The position numbers and the translations under genes are program-made. A DNA stretch of 64,000 bases, taken from NCBI GenBank assembly GCA_041651175.1, contig JBAZJT010000003.1, forward strand, positions 1-64,000. The letters are read 5' to 3'. The notes below the pieces were generated by a model. The model was not told the origin of the DNA and did not search any database. It was given only the letters and a program-made list of their open reading frames with translations. How positions within the stretch are numbered: the stretch's first letter is position 1; the number at the start of each line of letters is the position of its first letter. The stretch comes from Elusimicrobiales bacterium. Lineage in GTDB: Bacteria; Elusimicrobiota; Elusimicrobia; Elusimicrobiales; Elusimicrobiaceae. Shown in pieces: positions 42,318 through 49,972 of the stretch.

Positions 42318-44361
42318 GCTGTTTCGCGGAGGCGGACGGAGCGGCTATGTTTGACAGCTCCGCGCCGGGGTAGTAGTGGGACAGTATTTCCGAAAAACTT
42401 TCCCCGGCTTCGGCATGGCCTTTTGCGCCGGTCTGGCAGCAGCCCACGCCGTGCCCCCAGCCGCCGCCGTAGAAGATGAAGCTTTCCGGCATCTTGTCCG
42501 GGCCGTAATTGGTTTCCACCACGAAATCCGAGCTTCTGAAAGCGCCGATACCCAGTATTTTGCGTATGGGATAGTCGTTGTCTATGAAGATATCCCCGGT
42601 CTGGCCCTGTATGCGCAGCCTGCCCGTATGCCCGGATTCGGAACGTTTCACCGGCACAACCGCCTTAATCCTGCCTATGTTTTTCAGCGCGGCGGCGCGC
42701 GCGCGCAAATCCGCCTCGGCGACAAAACGGGTCCAGCGGAACTGCGGGTCGCCGGCCTGGCCGGCGCTCCCGCAGAAAGCGTCCGGCGTGTACTGGAGCA
42801 GGCGCACAAAACCATAGGGATAGCCGGGCGTGTCATGCCAGTCCAGATAATCCGAAACCGTCCGCAGATAAGGCGCGGCGGGCCAGCCGGAATAGGTGCC
42901 GTCCTGAGTGAAACCGCCGCAGTTGGATGAAAAATATGCCGCTATCGGCCCGCCGCCGCTGGTAAGCGCAAGGCCGCGAGTTTCCAGCACGGCGGCGTTG
43001 GTGCGCGGCGTCTCGGCTGAGACGCCGGCATAAACCTGGCAGTGCTGCTCGTCGCAGATGTCATAACTCCAGTCCGCAAATTCCGCCTTTGAATAATGCA
43101 GCGCGTAGGTGCGCGCCATAACCGCCTGCGCCTTGAGCGCCCCAAGCGGATAGGAGGCCGGCATCTCCGCCGCCAGCACTCCGGCGGCGTATTCCTCAAT
43201 ATTCAACAGGTTCACGGCGTAGAACCCGTCCCGTTTTTTGCTGAAAATTATTTTCAAATCGCCGCGCAATTCCCTGTCCGCCGCGTTTTCCCAGGCGGTG
43301 CCGCTGCCGGAGGCAAGCCCGCGCAGTATCGTGGTATGGGCGTATTTTTCGCTCTGATGAATGGTTATGGAATTTGAAAACCGCGCCGCCACGGTTCCGC
43401 TGGAATTTATAAGCTGCGCCGCGCCGCTGCTGGCCGTTACGCTCCAGAACTCCCCGCCCGCGCCCGTGGCCAGTTTTTTGCCGGTTGAGCCGTCCCTGAC
43501 CGTGAACTGGTTGGCAGGCGAAAAAGAGATGGAACTGACACATACCGGCAAGCCGCTCATGTCCGTGCCAAGCCCCACCCGTATGGACGGCGAGCCGCGC
43601 GCTGGAATCAGCCCGATGCGGCTGTGCCGCGCTATTATCTTCGGCGGCAGAATTTGTTCGGGCTTTTTTGTCAGCTTGGGCGCTATTTCCGCCAGCCGCT
43701 GCTTCAGGAAGGCATTGCCCGGCTCGGCATTGGAGGCTTTGGTGTAGTTAAGCCATGCCTGGTCATAATCGCCCAGTTCGCGCAGAACCTCGCCGGCGTC
43801 GCGCCTGGCTTCAAGGAATTGGGAATCGCTTTTAAGGGTTTCGCTATAACACTTCGCCGCTTCCGTCAGGTTTTTGCGGCTTTCCGCCAGCTTTGCCAGG
43901 AAATACCATGCCAGCGCGAAGTTGCGGTCCCGCGCCAAAGCCGCGCGAAAATGTTTTTCGGCGGTTTTGTCATCCCCCAGCCCCAGATATGCGCGGGCGA
44001 GATTGACGTGGTCCGCCGGGCGCAGCGGCTCCGGCAGTTTGGCGCGGGTTTCCAGCAGGAAGCGCGCCTTTTCCCAGTTCCGGCGCGAAAGCTCTATGGA
44101 AGCGGAATAATCCAGCAGTTCGCTGTTTTCGGGATGCGCGCCAAGCGCCTTGTCCATGAACGCGGCGGCTTTGTCTATATCCCCGGTTTCGCGCGCCACA
44201 TACGCGGCATTAAGATAGTCAAGGCCGGTTTTGGACGCCTCCGCCAGGCCGCAGTAAAGCTCCGCCGAAGCATAGGGGCAGCTTGAAAAATACAACTCTT
44301 CGGCGCCGGAAAGCGCGCAGGCCGGGCTTGCCGCCAGAATAAGGGCAACTATAGCGGACAT
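42307..44361 (-). CDS. SpoIID/LytB domain protein with TPR repeats (2)
   Basis: A 684-residue exported protein: signal peptide 1-18 (MSAIVALILAASPACALS), TPR helices from about 40 to 240 (TEKHFRAALARDRNFALAWYFLAKLAESRKN), and a complete SpoIID domain from about 340. The domain keeps AAEMPASYPLGALKAQAVMA, YDICDEQHCQVYAGV, YFSSNCGGFTQDG and GGGWGHGVGCCQTGAKGHA. In Bacillus SpoIID is a lytic transglycosylase; in other bacteria LytB/SpoIID-domain proteins help remodel the wall. TPRs suggest it docks in an envelope complex. Its 3' end overlaps the diverged paralogue on the other strand. Confidence 0.88.
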   Translation of the reverse strand: MSAIVALILAASPACALSGAEELYFSSCPYASAELYCGLAEASKTGLDYLNAAYVARETGDIDKAAAFMDKALGAHPENSELLDYSASIELSRRNWEKARFLLETRAKLPEPLRPADHVNLARAYLGLGDDKTAEKHFRAALARDRNFALAWYFLAKLAESRKNLTEAAKCYSETLKSDSQFLEARRDAGEVLRELGDYDQAWLNYTKASNAEPGNAFLKQRLAEIAPKLTKKPEQILPPKIIARHSRIGLIPARGSPSIRVGLGTDMSGLPVCVSSISFSPANQFTVRDGSTGKKLATGAGGEFWSVTASSGAAQLINSSGTVAARFSNSITIHQSEKYAHTTILRGLASGSGTAWENAADRELRGDLKIIFSKKRDGFYAVNLLNIEEYAAGVLAAEMPASYPLGALKAQAVMARTYALHYSKAEFADWSYDICDEQHCQVYAGVSAETPRTNAAVLETRGLALTSGGGPIAAYFSSNCGGFTQDGTYSGWPAAPYLRTVSDYLDWHDTPGYPYGFVRLLQYTPDAFCGSAGQAGDPQFRWTRFVAEADLRARAAALKNIGRIKAVVPVKRSESGHTGRLRIQGQTGDIFIDNDYPIRKILGIGAFRSSDFVVETNYGPDKMPESFIFYGGGWGHGVGCCQTGAKGHAEAGESFSEILSHYYPGAELSNIAAPSASAKQPIP

Positions 44362-44375
44362 ATTCGCTTTAAGGG

Positions 44376-44381
44376 TATAAT
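44376..44381 (+). promoter_or_regulatory. -10 element of lipA
   Basis: A perfect TATAAT. With normal spacing transcription starts near 44388, past the GTG at 44383 and 7 bases before the ATG at 44395, which argues for the ATG as the true start. Confidence 0.45.
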
Positions 44382-44394
44382 TGTGCCGGTAACT

Positions 44395-45285
44395 ATGTCA
44401 AATCCAGAGCTTCCCCAATGGCTTAAGGCGCTTGTGGCGCAAAACAAAGCCGCCCTGCGCTGCGAGGCCGCCCGCGCCGTCTCCGATTCCATAACCGCGA
44501 AATCGCTGCGCACCGTCTGCCATGACGCGCTTTGCCCCAACAAGGGCAAATGCTTCAGCGAGGGGGGGGCCACTTTCCTTATACTCGGCGGAATATGCAC
44601 GCGGGGCTGCCGGTTCTGCGCGGTGGAGCGCGGCGTCCCGCCGCCGCCGGATGAAACGGAGCCTGAAAAAATCGCGGAGGCAATCGCCGGCTGGAAATTG
44701 CGCTATGCCGTCATCACCTCCCCCACGCGGGACGATTTGCCCGACGGCGGCGCGGCGCATTTTGCAAAAACCATAACCGCAATCCGCCAGTCCGCGCCGC
44801 AATGCCTGGTGGAGCCGCTGATTCCCGATTTCGCCGGGCAAACCGCCCCGCTTGAGACCGTGCTTGCCGCCAAACCCGCCGTGCTGGCGCATAATATGGA
44901 AACCGTGCCGCGGCTTTATGCGGAAATACGCAAAGGCGCGGACTATCGCCGCTCGCTTGAGGTAATCAGCAATTCCAAACGTATCGCGCCGGAAATTCCG
45001 GCCAAATCCGGCATAATGCTGGGGCTTGGCGAAACCGCCCCGGAAATAGAAGCCGTCCTGCGCGACTTGCGCGCGGCGGGCTGCGATATTCTGACCTTGG
45101 GCCAGTACCTCGCCCCGTCCAGAAGCCATGTCCAGCCGGAGCGATACCTTGAACTATCCGAATTCGCCGACTGGGGGAAAAAGGCGGAGGCACTGGGTTT
45201 TGCCGCCGTCTCCTCCGGCCCGCTGGTCAGAAGCTCCTACCTCGCCGGCGAGATGTACCGCAAAGCCTGCGGCAATAAACGATAA
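44395..45285 (+). CDS. lipA: Lipoyl synthase
   Basis: A 296-residue radical-SAM enzyme that inserts two sulfurs into octanoyl chains on E2 and GcvH proteins. The auxiliary cluster cysteines are 42, 47 and 53 (CHDALCPNKGKCF), the radical-SAM CxxxCxxC is 68, 72, 75 (CTRGCRFC), and the conserved C-terminal RSSY serine is in LVRSSYLAGE. LGQYLAPSRSHVQPERYL is also typical. I start at ATG 44395 because the TATAAT at 44376-44381 excludes the GTG at 44383 from the mRNA. It stands alone; no lipB is nearby. Confidence 0.94.
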   Translation: MSNPELPQWLKALVAQNKAALRCEAARAVSDSITAKSLRTVCHDALCPNKGKCFSEGGATFLILGGICTRGCRFCAVERGVPPPPDETEPEKIAEAIAGWKLRYAVITSPTRDDLPDGGAAHFAKTITAIRQSAPQCLVEPLIPDFAGQTAPLETVLAAKPAVLAHNMETVPRLYAEIRKGADYRRSLEVISNSKRIAPEIPAKSGIMLGLGETAPEIEAVLRDLRAAGCDILTLGQYLAPSRSHVQPERYLELSEFADWGKKAEALGFAAVSSGPLVRSSYLAGEMYRKACGNKR

Positions 45286-45315
45286 TCTCCCAATCCCGCC
45301 GGAGCCGCCCCCGCT

Positions 45316-45325
45316 TTGATATAAT
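45316..45325 (+). promoter_or_regulatory. Extended -10 promoter of the low-GC insert
   Basis: TTTGATATAAT ends at 45325, identical in eleven bases to the promoter at 11510-11520. The start would be near 45332, leaving a leader of about 21 nt. Confidence 0.45.
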
Positions 45326-45352
45326 TAATACGGTGAAGCAAATTATGCGATT

Positions 45353-45562
45353 ATGAATGCAAAGCAACACTGCATCTCCTCATTACAGGAAAAGCGCGCG
45401 CCAAACGCTGCGCGCATATCCGATTCCGTTCAATCAAACAGAGATGCCATCATTGCCGAACGCCGCTACCGCAAATATCTGAAAACAGGCCGCTTCATCC
45501 CGCATGATAAATTCTGGCAAAAAATTTTAGGAGAAGGAGAAATCCCCCATGCCGCGCGTTAA
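45353..45562 (+). CDS. Small basic protein, first gene of a low-GC pair
   Basis: A 69-residue basic protein with no signal peptide or membrane helix. The latter half (RYRKYLKTGRFIPHDKFWQKILGEGE) looks helical and charged. It overlaps the nuclease-like gene by 14 bases, so the two are probably coupled, as in toxin-antitoxin or restriction-type pairs; a regulatory or antitoxin-like job is possible but unproven. No ribosome site is evident before the ATG. Not recognised as any family. Confidence 0.45.
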   Translation: MNAKQHCISSLQEKRAPNAARISDSVQSNRDAIIAERRYRKYLKTGRFIPHDKFWQKILGEGEIPHAAR

Positions 45563-46118
45563 GATCCCGACCAGTTATAGCAAGAAAGAGGTTGAAGCAC
45601 GGGTTCTTACCGCAATAGGCATTTTATTCAGGCGAGACGCAGTTTTATTGGAAAATCACTGTGAGAGGTCTATTGCCCATAAACTTGCAAGCTACTTGCA
45701 GGAACTTTTCCCGGATTATGATGTTGATGCGGAGTATAATCGTCATTCCCTTGACAAGGATAGTATCAAACACTTGAAAGGACAATGTACACACGAAGAT
45801 TTACGGGAATGCGAGAACTGTAAAAGGTATAGAGGTAATATAAGCGGGAGTATTGATGCGAATGAGAAGAAAAAAGATCTTGTCTATCCTGACATTATTA
45901 TCCATGTCAGAAACCAACCCAGTAACTTATTGGTTCTTGAAGTAAAAGCTGATGGCGGAGGTTTCGTTAATTCAAAAGATTGCCTTAAACTTATTTTATT
46001 CACAAGCAGGAATGAGGATCCGGGGCTTAACTATCAATATAGGCATGGTTTATTTATCGGATTTAATGGAATCAAAGAACCATCATTGACATGGTATGCT
46101 GATGGCACGAGGTTCTAA
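45549..46118 (+). CDS. Possible PD-(D/E)XK nuclease-like protein
   Basis: A 189-residue protein of about 37-40% G+C, far below its surroundings. Its centre reads LVYPDIIIHVRN followed by LLVLEVKADG: an Asp-containing strand and an E-x-K strand, the core of the PD-(D/E)XK fold. Upstream, CTHEDLRECENCKRY has three cysteines and a histidine that could bind zinc. I do not recognise a named family. GGAGAAGG precedes the ATG. With the small gene before it this forms an apparent insert between lipA and proS; restriction, defence or a degraded mobile element are all possible. Confidence 0.6.
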   Translation: MPRVKIPTSYSKKEVEARVLTAIGILFRRDAVLLENHCERSIAHKLASYLQELFPDYDVDAEYNRHSLDKDSIKHLKGQCTHEDLRECENCKRYRGNISGSIDANEKKKDLVYPDIIIHVRNQPSNLLVLEVKADGGGFVNSKDCLKLILFTSRNEDPGLNYQYRHGLFIGFNGIKEPSLTWYADGTRF

Positions 46119-46153
46119 TACGAAACAAGTCTGGGTGTCAACAGGAGCGGATT

Positions 46154-47932
46154 ATGAAACTTAGCCAGTATTTTGCGCCTACTTTAAGGGAGGCGCCGCA
46201 GGATGCGGACGCGGTTTCGGCCAAGATGATGCTGCGCGCCGGGCTTATACGCAAGCTCTCAAGCGGGATTTACGAATGGCTGCCGCTGGGGCTGCGCGCT
46301 TTGCGCAAGGTTGAAAATATCGTCCGTTCCGAGATGGACCGCGCCGGCGGGCTTGAGGTCTGGCTGCCCGTCATTCAGCCAAAGGAGCTTTGGCAGGAAA
46401 CCGGACGCTGGGACGTCTACGGCGACCTGATGCTGCGCCTGTCCGACCGCAAAAAGGCCGAATTCTGCTTTGCGCCCACCGCCGAGGAGGTCATCACCAA
46501 CACCGTGCGGCGGGATGTGCGTTCTTACCGGCAGTTGCCGGTGATGCTCTACCAGTTCGGGCTTAAGTTCCGCGACGAGATTCGCCCCCGGTTCGGCGTT
46601 ATGCGCGCGCGGGAATTTTACATGAAAGACGCCTATTCCTTTCACGCCACCGAAGAGAGCGCAACCGAGTGGTACCAGAAAGTATTCCGCGCTTACGACG
46701 AGATTTGCAAACGCTGCGGTTTCAGGTACGCGGCGGTGGAGGCGGATTCGGGGCCTATCGGCGGCAATTTCTCGCACGAGTTTATGGTGCTGGCAGACAC
46801 GGGCGAGGACAATATAGCCGCCTGCTCCTGCGGCTACGCCGCCAACACGGAAAAGGCCGAAATCGCCAAAGAGGAATTCCCTCCCGCCGCCGGCATGGAG
46901 CCGCTCAAAGAGATTCCCACCCCCGGTATGTTCACAGTGGACAATGTGGTCAGCTATTTGCAAGGACAGGAAGAGCGACATATAGTTTGCACAGGTAATG
47001 GTACCGTAAGCCGACAAAAGCCGAAAGTCAGCAGCAGAGCCTTAATAAAAGTGGTGCTTTTCATGGCAGATGGGACACCTGTGATGGCGCTTGTTCGTGG
47101 AGACAGAGCTGCGAACGAGAATAAAGTTCGCCGCTTTCTAGGTTGTGAAAATCTAGAAAAAGCGACAGATGACATCTATACCAAAATTGCTGGATGTGCT
47201 GTGGGCTATATCGGGCCAATGAATCTGCGCGAAAAGGTGAGAATCATCGCCGACTACGAAGTTGCCGGTATCGTCAACGGCATTGCGGGCGCGAACAAGA
47301 CGGACGCGCATATCGTAAACGTCAACATCGGGCGGGATTATCAGCCGGACAGCTTTGCGGACCTGCGCGTCGCGCAGGAAGGCGACAAATGCCCCCGCTG
47401 CGGCAAGCCGATGATTGTAAAACGCGGCATAGAAGTTGGCCACACATTCAAGCTGGGGACAAAATACTCCAGGGCGATGAATGCCGAATTTCTGGACGAG
47501 AACCAGCAGACAAAACCCATGATAATGGGCTGCTACGGCATAGGCGTCTCCCGCATAGTGGCCGCCGCGATTGAACAGAATAACGACGAGAACGGCATCA
47601 TCTGGCCCGCGCCGATTGCGCCTTTTGAATTCAGCCTGATTACCATAGGCGAGGACGCCGCCGTTTCCGCCGCGGCGGAGAGAATCTCCGCGCAAATCCG
47701 CGAGGCCGGCATGGAAGCCCTCTGGGACGACAGAGCCGAACGGCCCGGCGTCAAATTCAAGGACGCCGACCTCATGGGAATGCCGTACCGCATTGTCGTC
47801 GGGGGAAAAGCCCTCGCCGACGGGGAATGCGAGTTCAAGCGCCGCCGCGACGCCGGCAAAGGCGAACGGTGGAAGCTGGCCGACATTCCGGCAAAACTGG
47901 CGGAACTGGCGCGGGAAAAAGCCCCTGCGTGA
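46154..47932 (+). CDS. proS: Prolyl-tRNA synthetase
   Basis: A 592-residue bacterial-type ProRS that charges tRNA-Pro and clears mischarged Ala with its inserted editing domain. Motif 2 (KFRDEIRPRFGVMRAREFYMKDAYSF) and motif 3 (CYGIGVSRIVAAAIEQ) are clear, and the anticodon domain occupies the last 130 residues. AGGAG precedes the ATG. Odd: bases 46981-47220, inside the editing domain (about residues 277-355), are 111/240 G+C (46%) by hand count, while coding DNA on either side is near 57%. Reading frame and length are intact, which suggests replacement by recombination with a lower-GC homologue. Confidence 0.94.
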   Translation: MKLSQYFAPTLREAPQDADAVSAKMMLRAGLIRKLSSGIYEWLPLGLRALRKVENIVRSEMDRAGGLEVWLPVIQPKELWQETGRWDVYGDLMLRLSDRKKAEFCFAPTAEEVITNTVRRDVRSYRQLPVMLYQFGLKFRDEIRPRFGVMRAREFYMKDAYSFHATEESATEWYQKVFRAYDEICKRCGFRYAAVEADSGPIGGNFSHEFMVLADTGEDNIAACSCGYAANTEKAEIAKEEFPPAAGMEPLKEIPTPGMFTVDNVVSYLQGQEERHIVCTGNGTVSRQKPKVSSRALIKVVLFMADGTPVMALVRGDRAANENKVRRFLGCENLEKATDDIYTKIAGCAVGYIGPMNLREKVRIIADYEVAGIVNGIAGANKTDAHIVNVNIGRDYQPDSFADLRVAQEGDKCPRCGKPMIVKRGIEVGHTFKLGTKYSRAMNAEFLDENQQTKPMIMGCYGIGVSRIVAAAIEQNNDENGIIWPAPIAPFEFSLITIGEDAAVSAAAERISAQIREAGMEALWDDRAERPGVKFKDADLMGMPYRIVVGGKALADGECEFKRRRDAGKGERWKLADIPAKLAELAREKAPA

Positions 47933-48082
47933 GGCCGTCTGCGGCCATCTGTGGTTAAAAGCCGGCGTTCCCGCTTTACGGCGGGGAGTTTCAGCCGCAG
48001 ACGGCCACAGGCAACCTCGTAAAAATAATAAGGGGAAAGTCCGGACAATCTGTGAAAATCTGTGGTCAATCTGTGGATAAAA
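47933..48082 (+). repeat. Repeat region with hairpin and dispersed repeat copy D
   Basis: Just past the proS stop, 47933-47944 pairs perfectly (12 bp) with 47995-48006; between them lies CCGCTTTACGGCGGGGAG, nearly the same as the spacer of repeat copies A/B at 11376-11394. Copy D of the dispersed repeat follows at 48026-48082 and carries TGTGGATAA, a perfect DnaA-box word, and also contains the likely start codon of the next gene. Confidence 0.7.
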
Positions 48083-49845
48083 GGCCGTTATCCCGCGCGG
48101 GGTTCTGGCTGCCGGTTTTTATTTTCGCGGCGGCATTCGCGGTTTTCTCGCCGGCATTGACGGGCGGCTTCCTCAATTGGGACGACGAGTATAATTTCAT
48201 AGCAAACCAGTCCTGGCGCGGGTTTTCAGCCGAAAACATGCGCTGGGTTTTCACCACCTTCCACGCGGCGCATTATATTCCGCTGACATGGCTTACCTTC
48301 GCGGCGGATTACACGTTGTGGGGGCTTAATCCGTTCGGCTATCACCTGACCGGGCTGATTCTGCATTCGCTGAATGCGGTTCTGGCATTTTTGCTGCTGA
48401 CGGAGCTGTTCCGCAAAGCCGGTGCGGAAAAGCCGGAAATTTCCGCCTTATGGGGCGCGCTGTTTTTCGCGCTTCATCCGCTGCGGACCGAGGCCGTCTG
48501 CTGGCTTACCGCGCGGCGGGAACTTACCGGCGGTTTGTTCACCCTGCTTGCCGCGCTGCTTTATGTGAAAGAAAAGCGCGCCTGGTCGCTGCTTTCTTTT
48601 TTCGCGGCGGTATTGTGCCGGGAAAGCGAAGCCGCGCTTTTTCCCGTCCTTTTTATTCTGGACATATATCCGCTCCGGCGGCTGACCTGGCGTTTTTGGA
48701 GCTGGCACGGGCCGCAGTGCCGCGCCGCGCTGGCGGAAAAAATCCCGTTTTTAGCCGTCGCGGCGTTCGGCGCGGCCATGGCGGTTGCGGCGACGCAAAG
48801 CGCGGGCAGGCTGTCCTCCGGCGCGGACGCGGCGTTTGGCGCAAAAGCCGCGCAGGCCATTGCCGGACTGGCATTATATCTCAGGAAAACTTTTGTTCCG
48901 ACGGGGCTGTCTCCTGTTTATGAAATGCCGCCGGATTTCGGGCTTCATAATGCGGGGGGGGATATAGCGGTTATCAGCGCGGTCATTGCGGCGGCGGCCT
49001 GGTCCGGTCGGAAATTCCCGGCGGTATGGCCCGCGCTGGCGGTTTACGCGGCGTTTATTTTCCCGACGCTGGGATTTGCGCGCACCATATCATACGGCTA
49101 TGACAGATTCAGCTATCTGTCCTGCCTGGGCTTTGCCGCTTTGTTCGGGCTGGCGTTTCGCGGACGCGTTGCCGCGCTGCTCGTCTGCGCGCTGGCGGCG
49201 TTGTCGTTCATGCAATCGCGGCATTGGGCTGACTCGCTTTCGCTGTGGGAACATGCGATGGCGGTAAAAGCAGGCCCGGTCGCGCTGCAAAACCGGGGAC
49301 AGGCTTATCTGTCGCTGAAAAAATACGATTTGGCCCTTGCCGATATTGAGGCCGCGCTTGCCGTGCATCCGTCGGATTCCGAGCTTTGGCGCAATGCGGG
49401 CGCGACACGGCTGGAAATGCGCGACTATGACGCCGCGCTGGACGCATTCTCCCGCGCGCAGCGGCTTGAGCCTGGCAGCTATGAAGCCGCCTACGGCGCG
49501 GCGCTGGCATTGCAGTTTTCCGGCAGGACCGGCCAGGCGCTTAAGCAGTTTGAAAACAGCTTGGCCAATGCGCGCTCCGCGGAACAGCGATATATGGTCT
49601 ATTCCGGGCGCGGCGCGCTTTATTTCCAGGTTAAGAATTACGCCGGGGCCGAGGCAGAGTTCTCCCGCGCCGCCGCCATAATGCCCGCAAACCCTCAGGC
49701 CCGTGGAAATCTTGAGGCGGCACGCATAGAGTCTGCCTTAAAAAATAAGGCAGGCGCGGAGGGGTCTGGTTCCACGCCTGCCGAACGTCCCTCGGGAAGG
49801 ATTACGCCGGGGCCGAGGCGGAGTTTTCCCGCGCCGCCGCCATAA
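48052..49845 (+). CDS. GT-C membrane glycosyltransferase-like protein with TPR repeats
   Basis: A protein of up to 597 residues. About ten membrane helices start near residue 18 (FWLPVFIFAAAFAVF), and the first periplasmic loop GGFLNWDDEYNF has the acidic pair of TMTC/GT-C O-mannosyltransferase-like proteins. Cytoplasmic or periplasmic TPR motifs follow from about 410 (ALQNRGQAYLSLKKYDLALADIEAAL). The frame opens at GTG 48052 inside dispersed repeat D; GTG 48073 is the other candidate. The last 15 residues (ITPGPRRSFPAPPP) come from a frame-shifted 164-bp tandem duplication, so the natural C-terminus has been altered. Substrate unknown. Confidence 0.75.
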   Translation: MKICGQSVDKRPLSRAGFWLPVFIFAAAFAVFSPALTGGFLNWDDEYNFIANQSWRGFSAENMRWVFTTFHAAHYIPLTWLTFAADYTLWGLNPFGYHLTGLILHSLNAVLAFLLLTELFRKAGAEKPEISALWGALFFALHPLRTEAVCWLTARRELTGGLFTLLAALLYVKEKRAWSLLSFFAAVLCRESEAALFPVLFILDIYPLRRLTWRFWSWHGPQCRAALAEKIPFLAVAAFGAAMAVAATQSAGRLSSGADAAFGAKAAQAIAGLALYLRKTFVPTGLSPVYEMPPDFGLHNAGGDIAVISAVIAAAAWSGRKFPAVWPALAVYAAFIFPTLGFARTISYGYDRFSYLSCLGFAALFGLAFRGRVAALLVCALAALSFMQSRHWADSLSLWEHAMAVKAGPVALQNRGQAYLSLKKYDLALADIEAALAVHPSDSELWRNAGATRLEMRDYDAALDAFSRAQRLEPGSYEAAYGAALALQFSGRTGQALKQFENSLANARSAEQRYMVYSGRGALYFQVKNYAGAEAEFSRAAAIMPANPQARGNLEAARIESALKNKAGAEGSGSTPAERPSGRITPGPRRSFPAPPP

Positions 49846-49960
49846 TGCCCGCAAACCCTAAGGCCCGTAGAAATCTTGAGGCGGCACGCATAGAGTCTGC
49901 CTTAAAAAATAAGGCAGGCGCGGAGGGGTCTGATTCCGCGCCCGCCGGACGTCCCTCGGG
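49637..49960 (+). repeat. Tandem duplication at the end of the GT-C gene
   Basis: 49637-49796 and 49801-49960 match at 152 of 160 positions, counting eight substitutions by eye; the period is 164 bp. As 164 is not a multiple of three, the second copy is read in another frame, giving the TAA at 49843-49845. Each copy contains a CTGCCTTA/TAAGGCAG hairpin (for example 49733-49753). Confidence 0.9.
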
Positions 49961-49972
49961 GGGACGCAGAAC

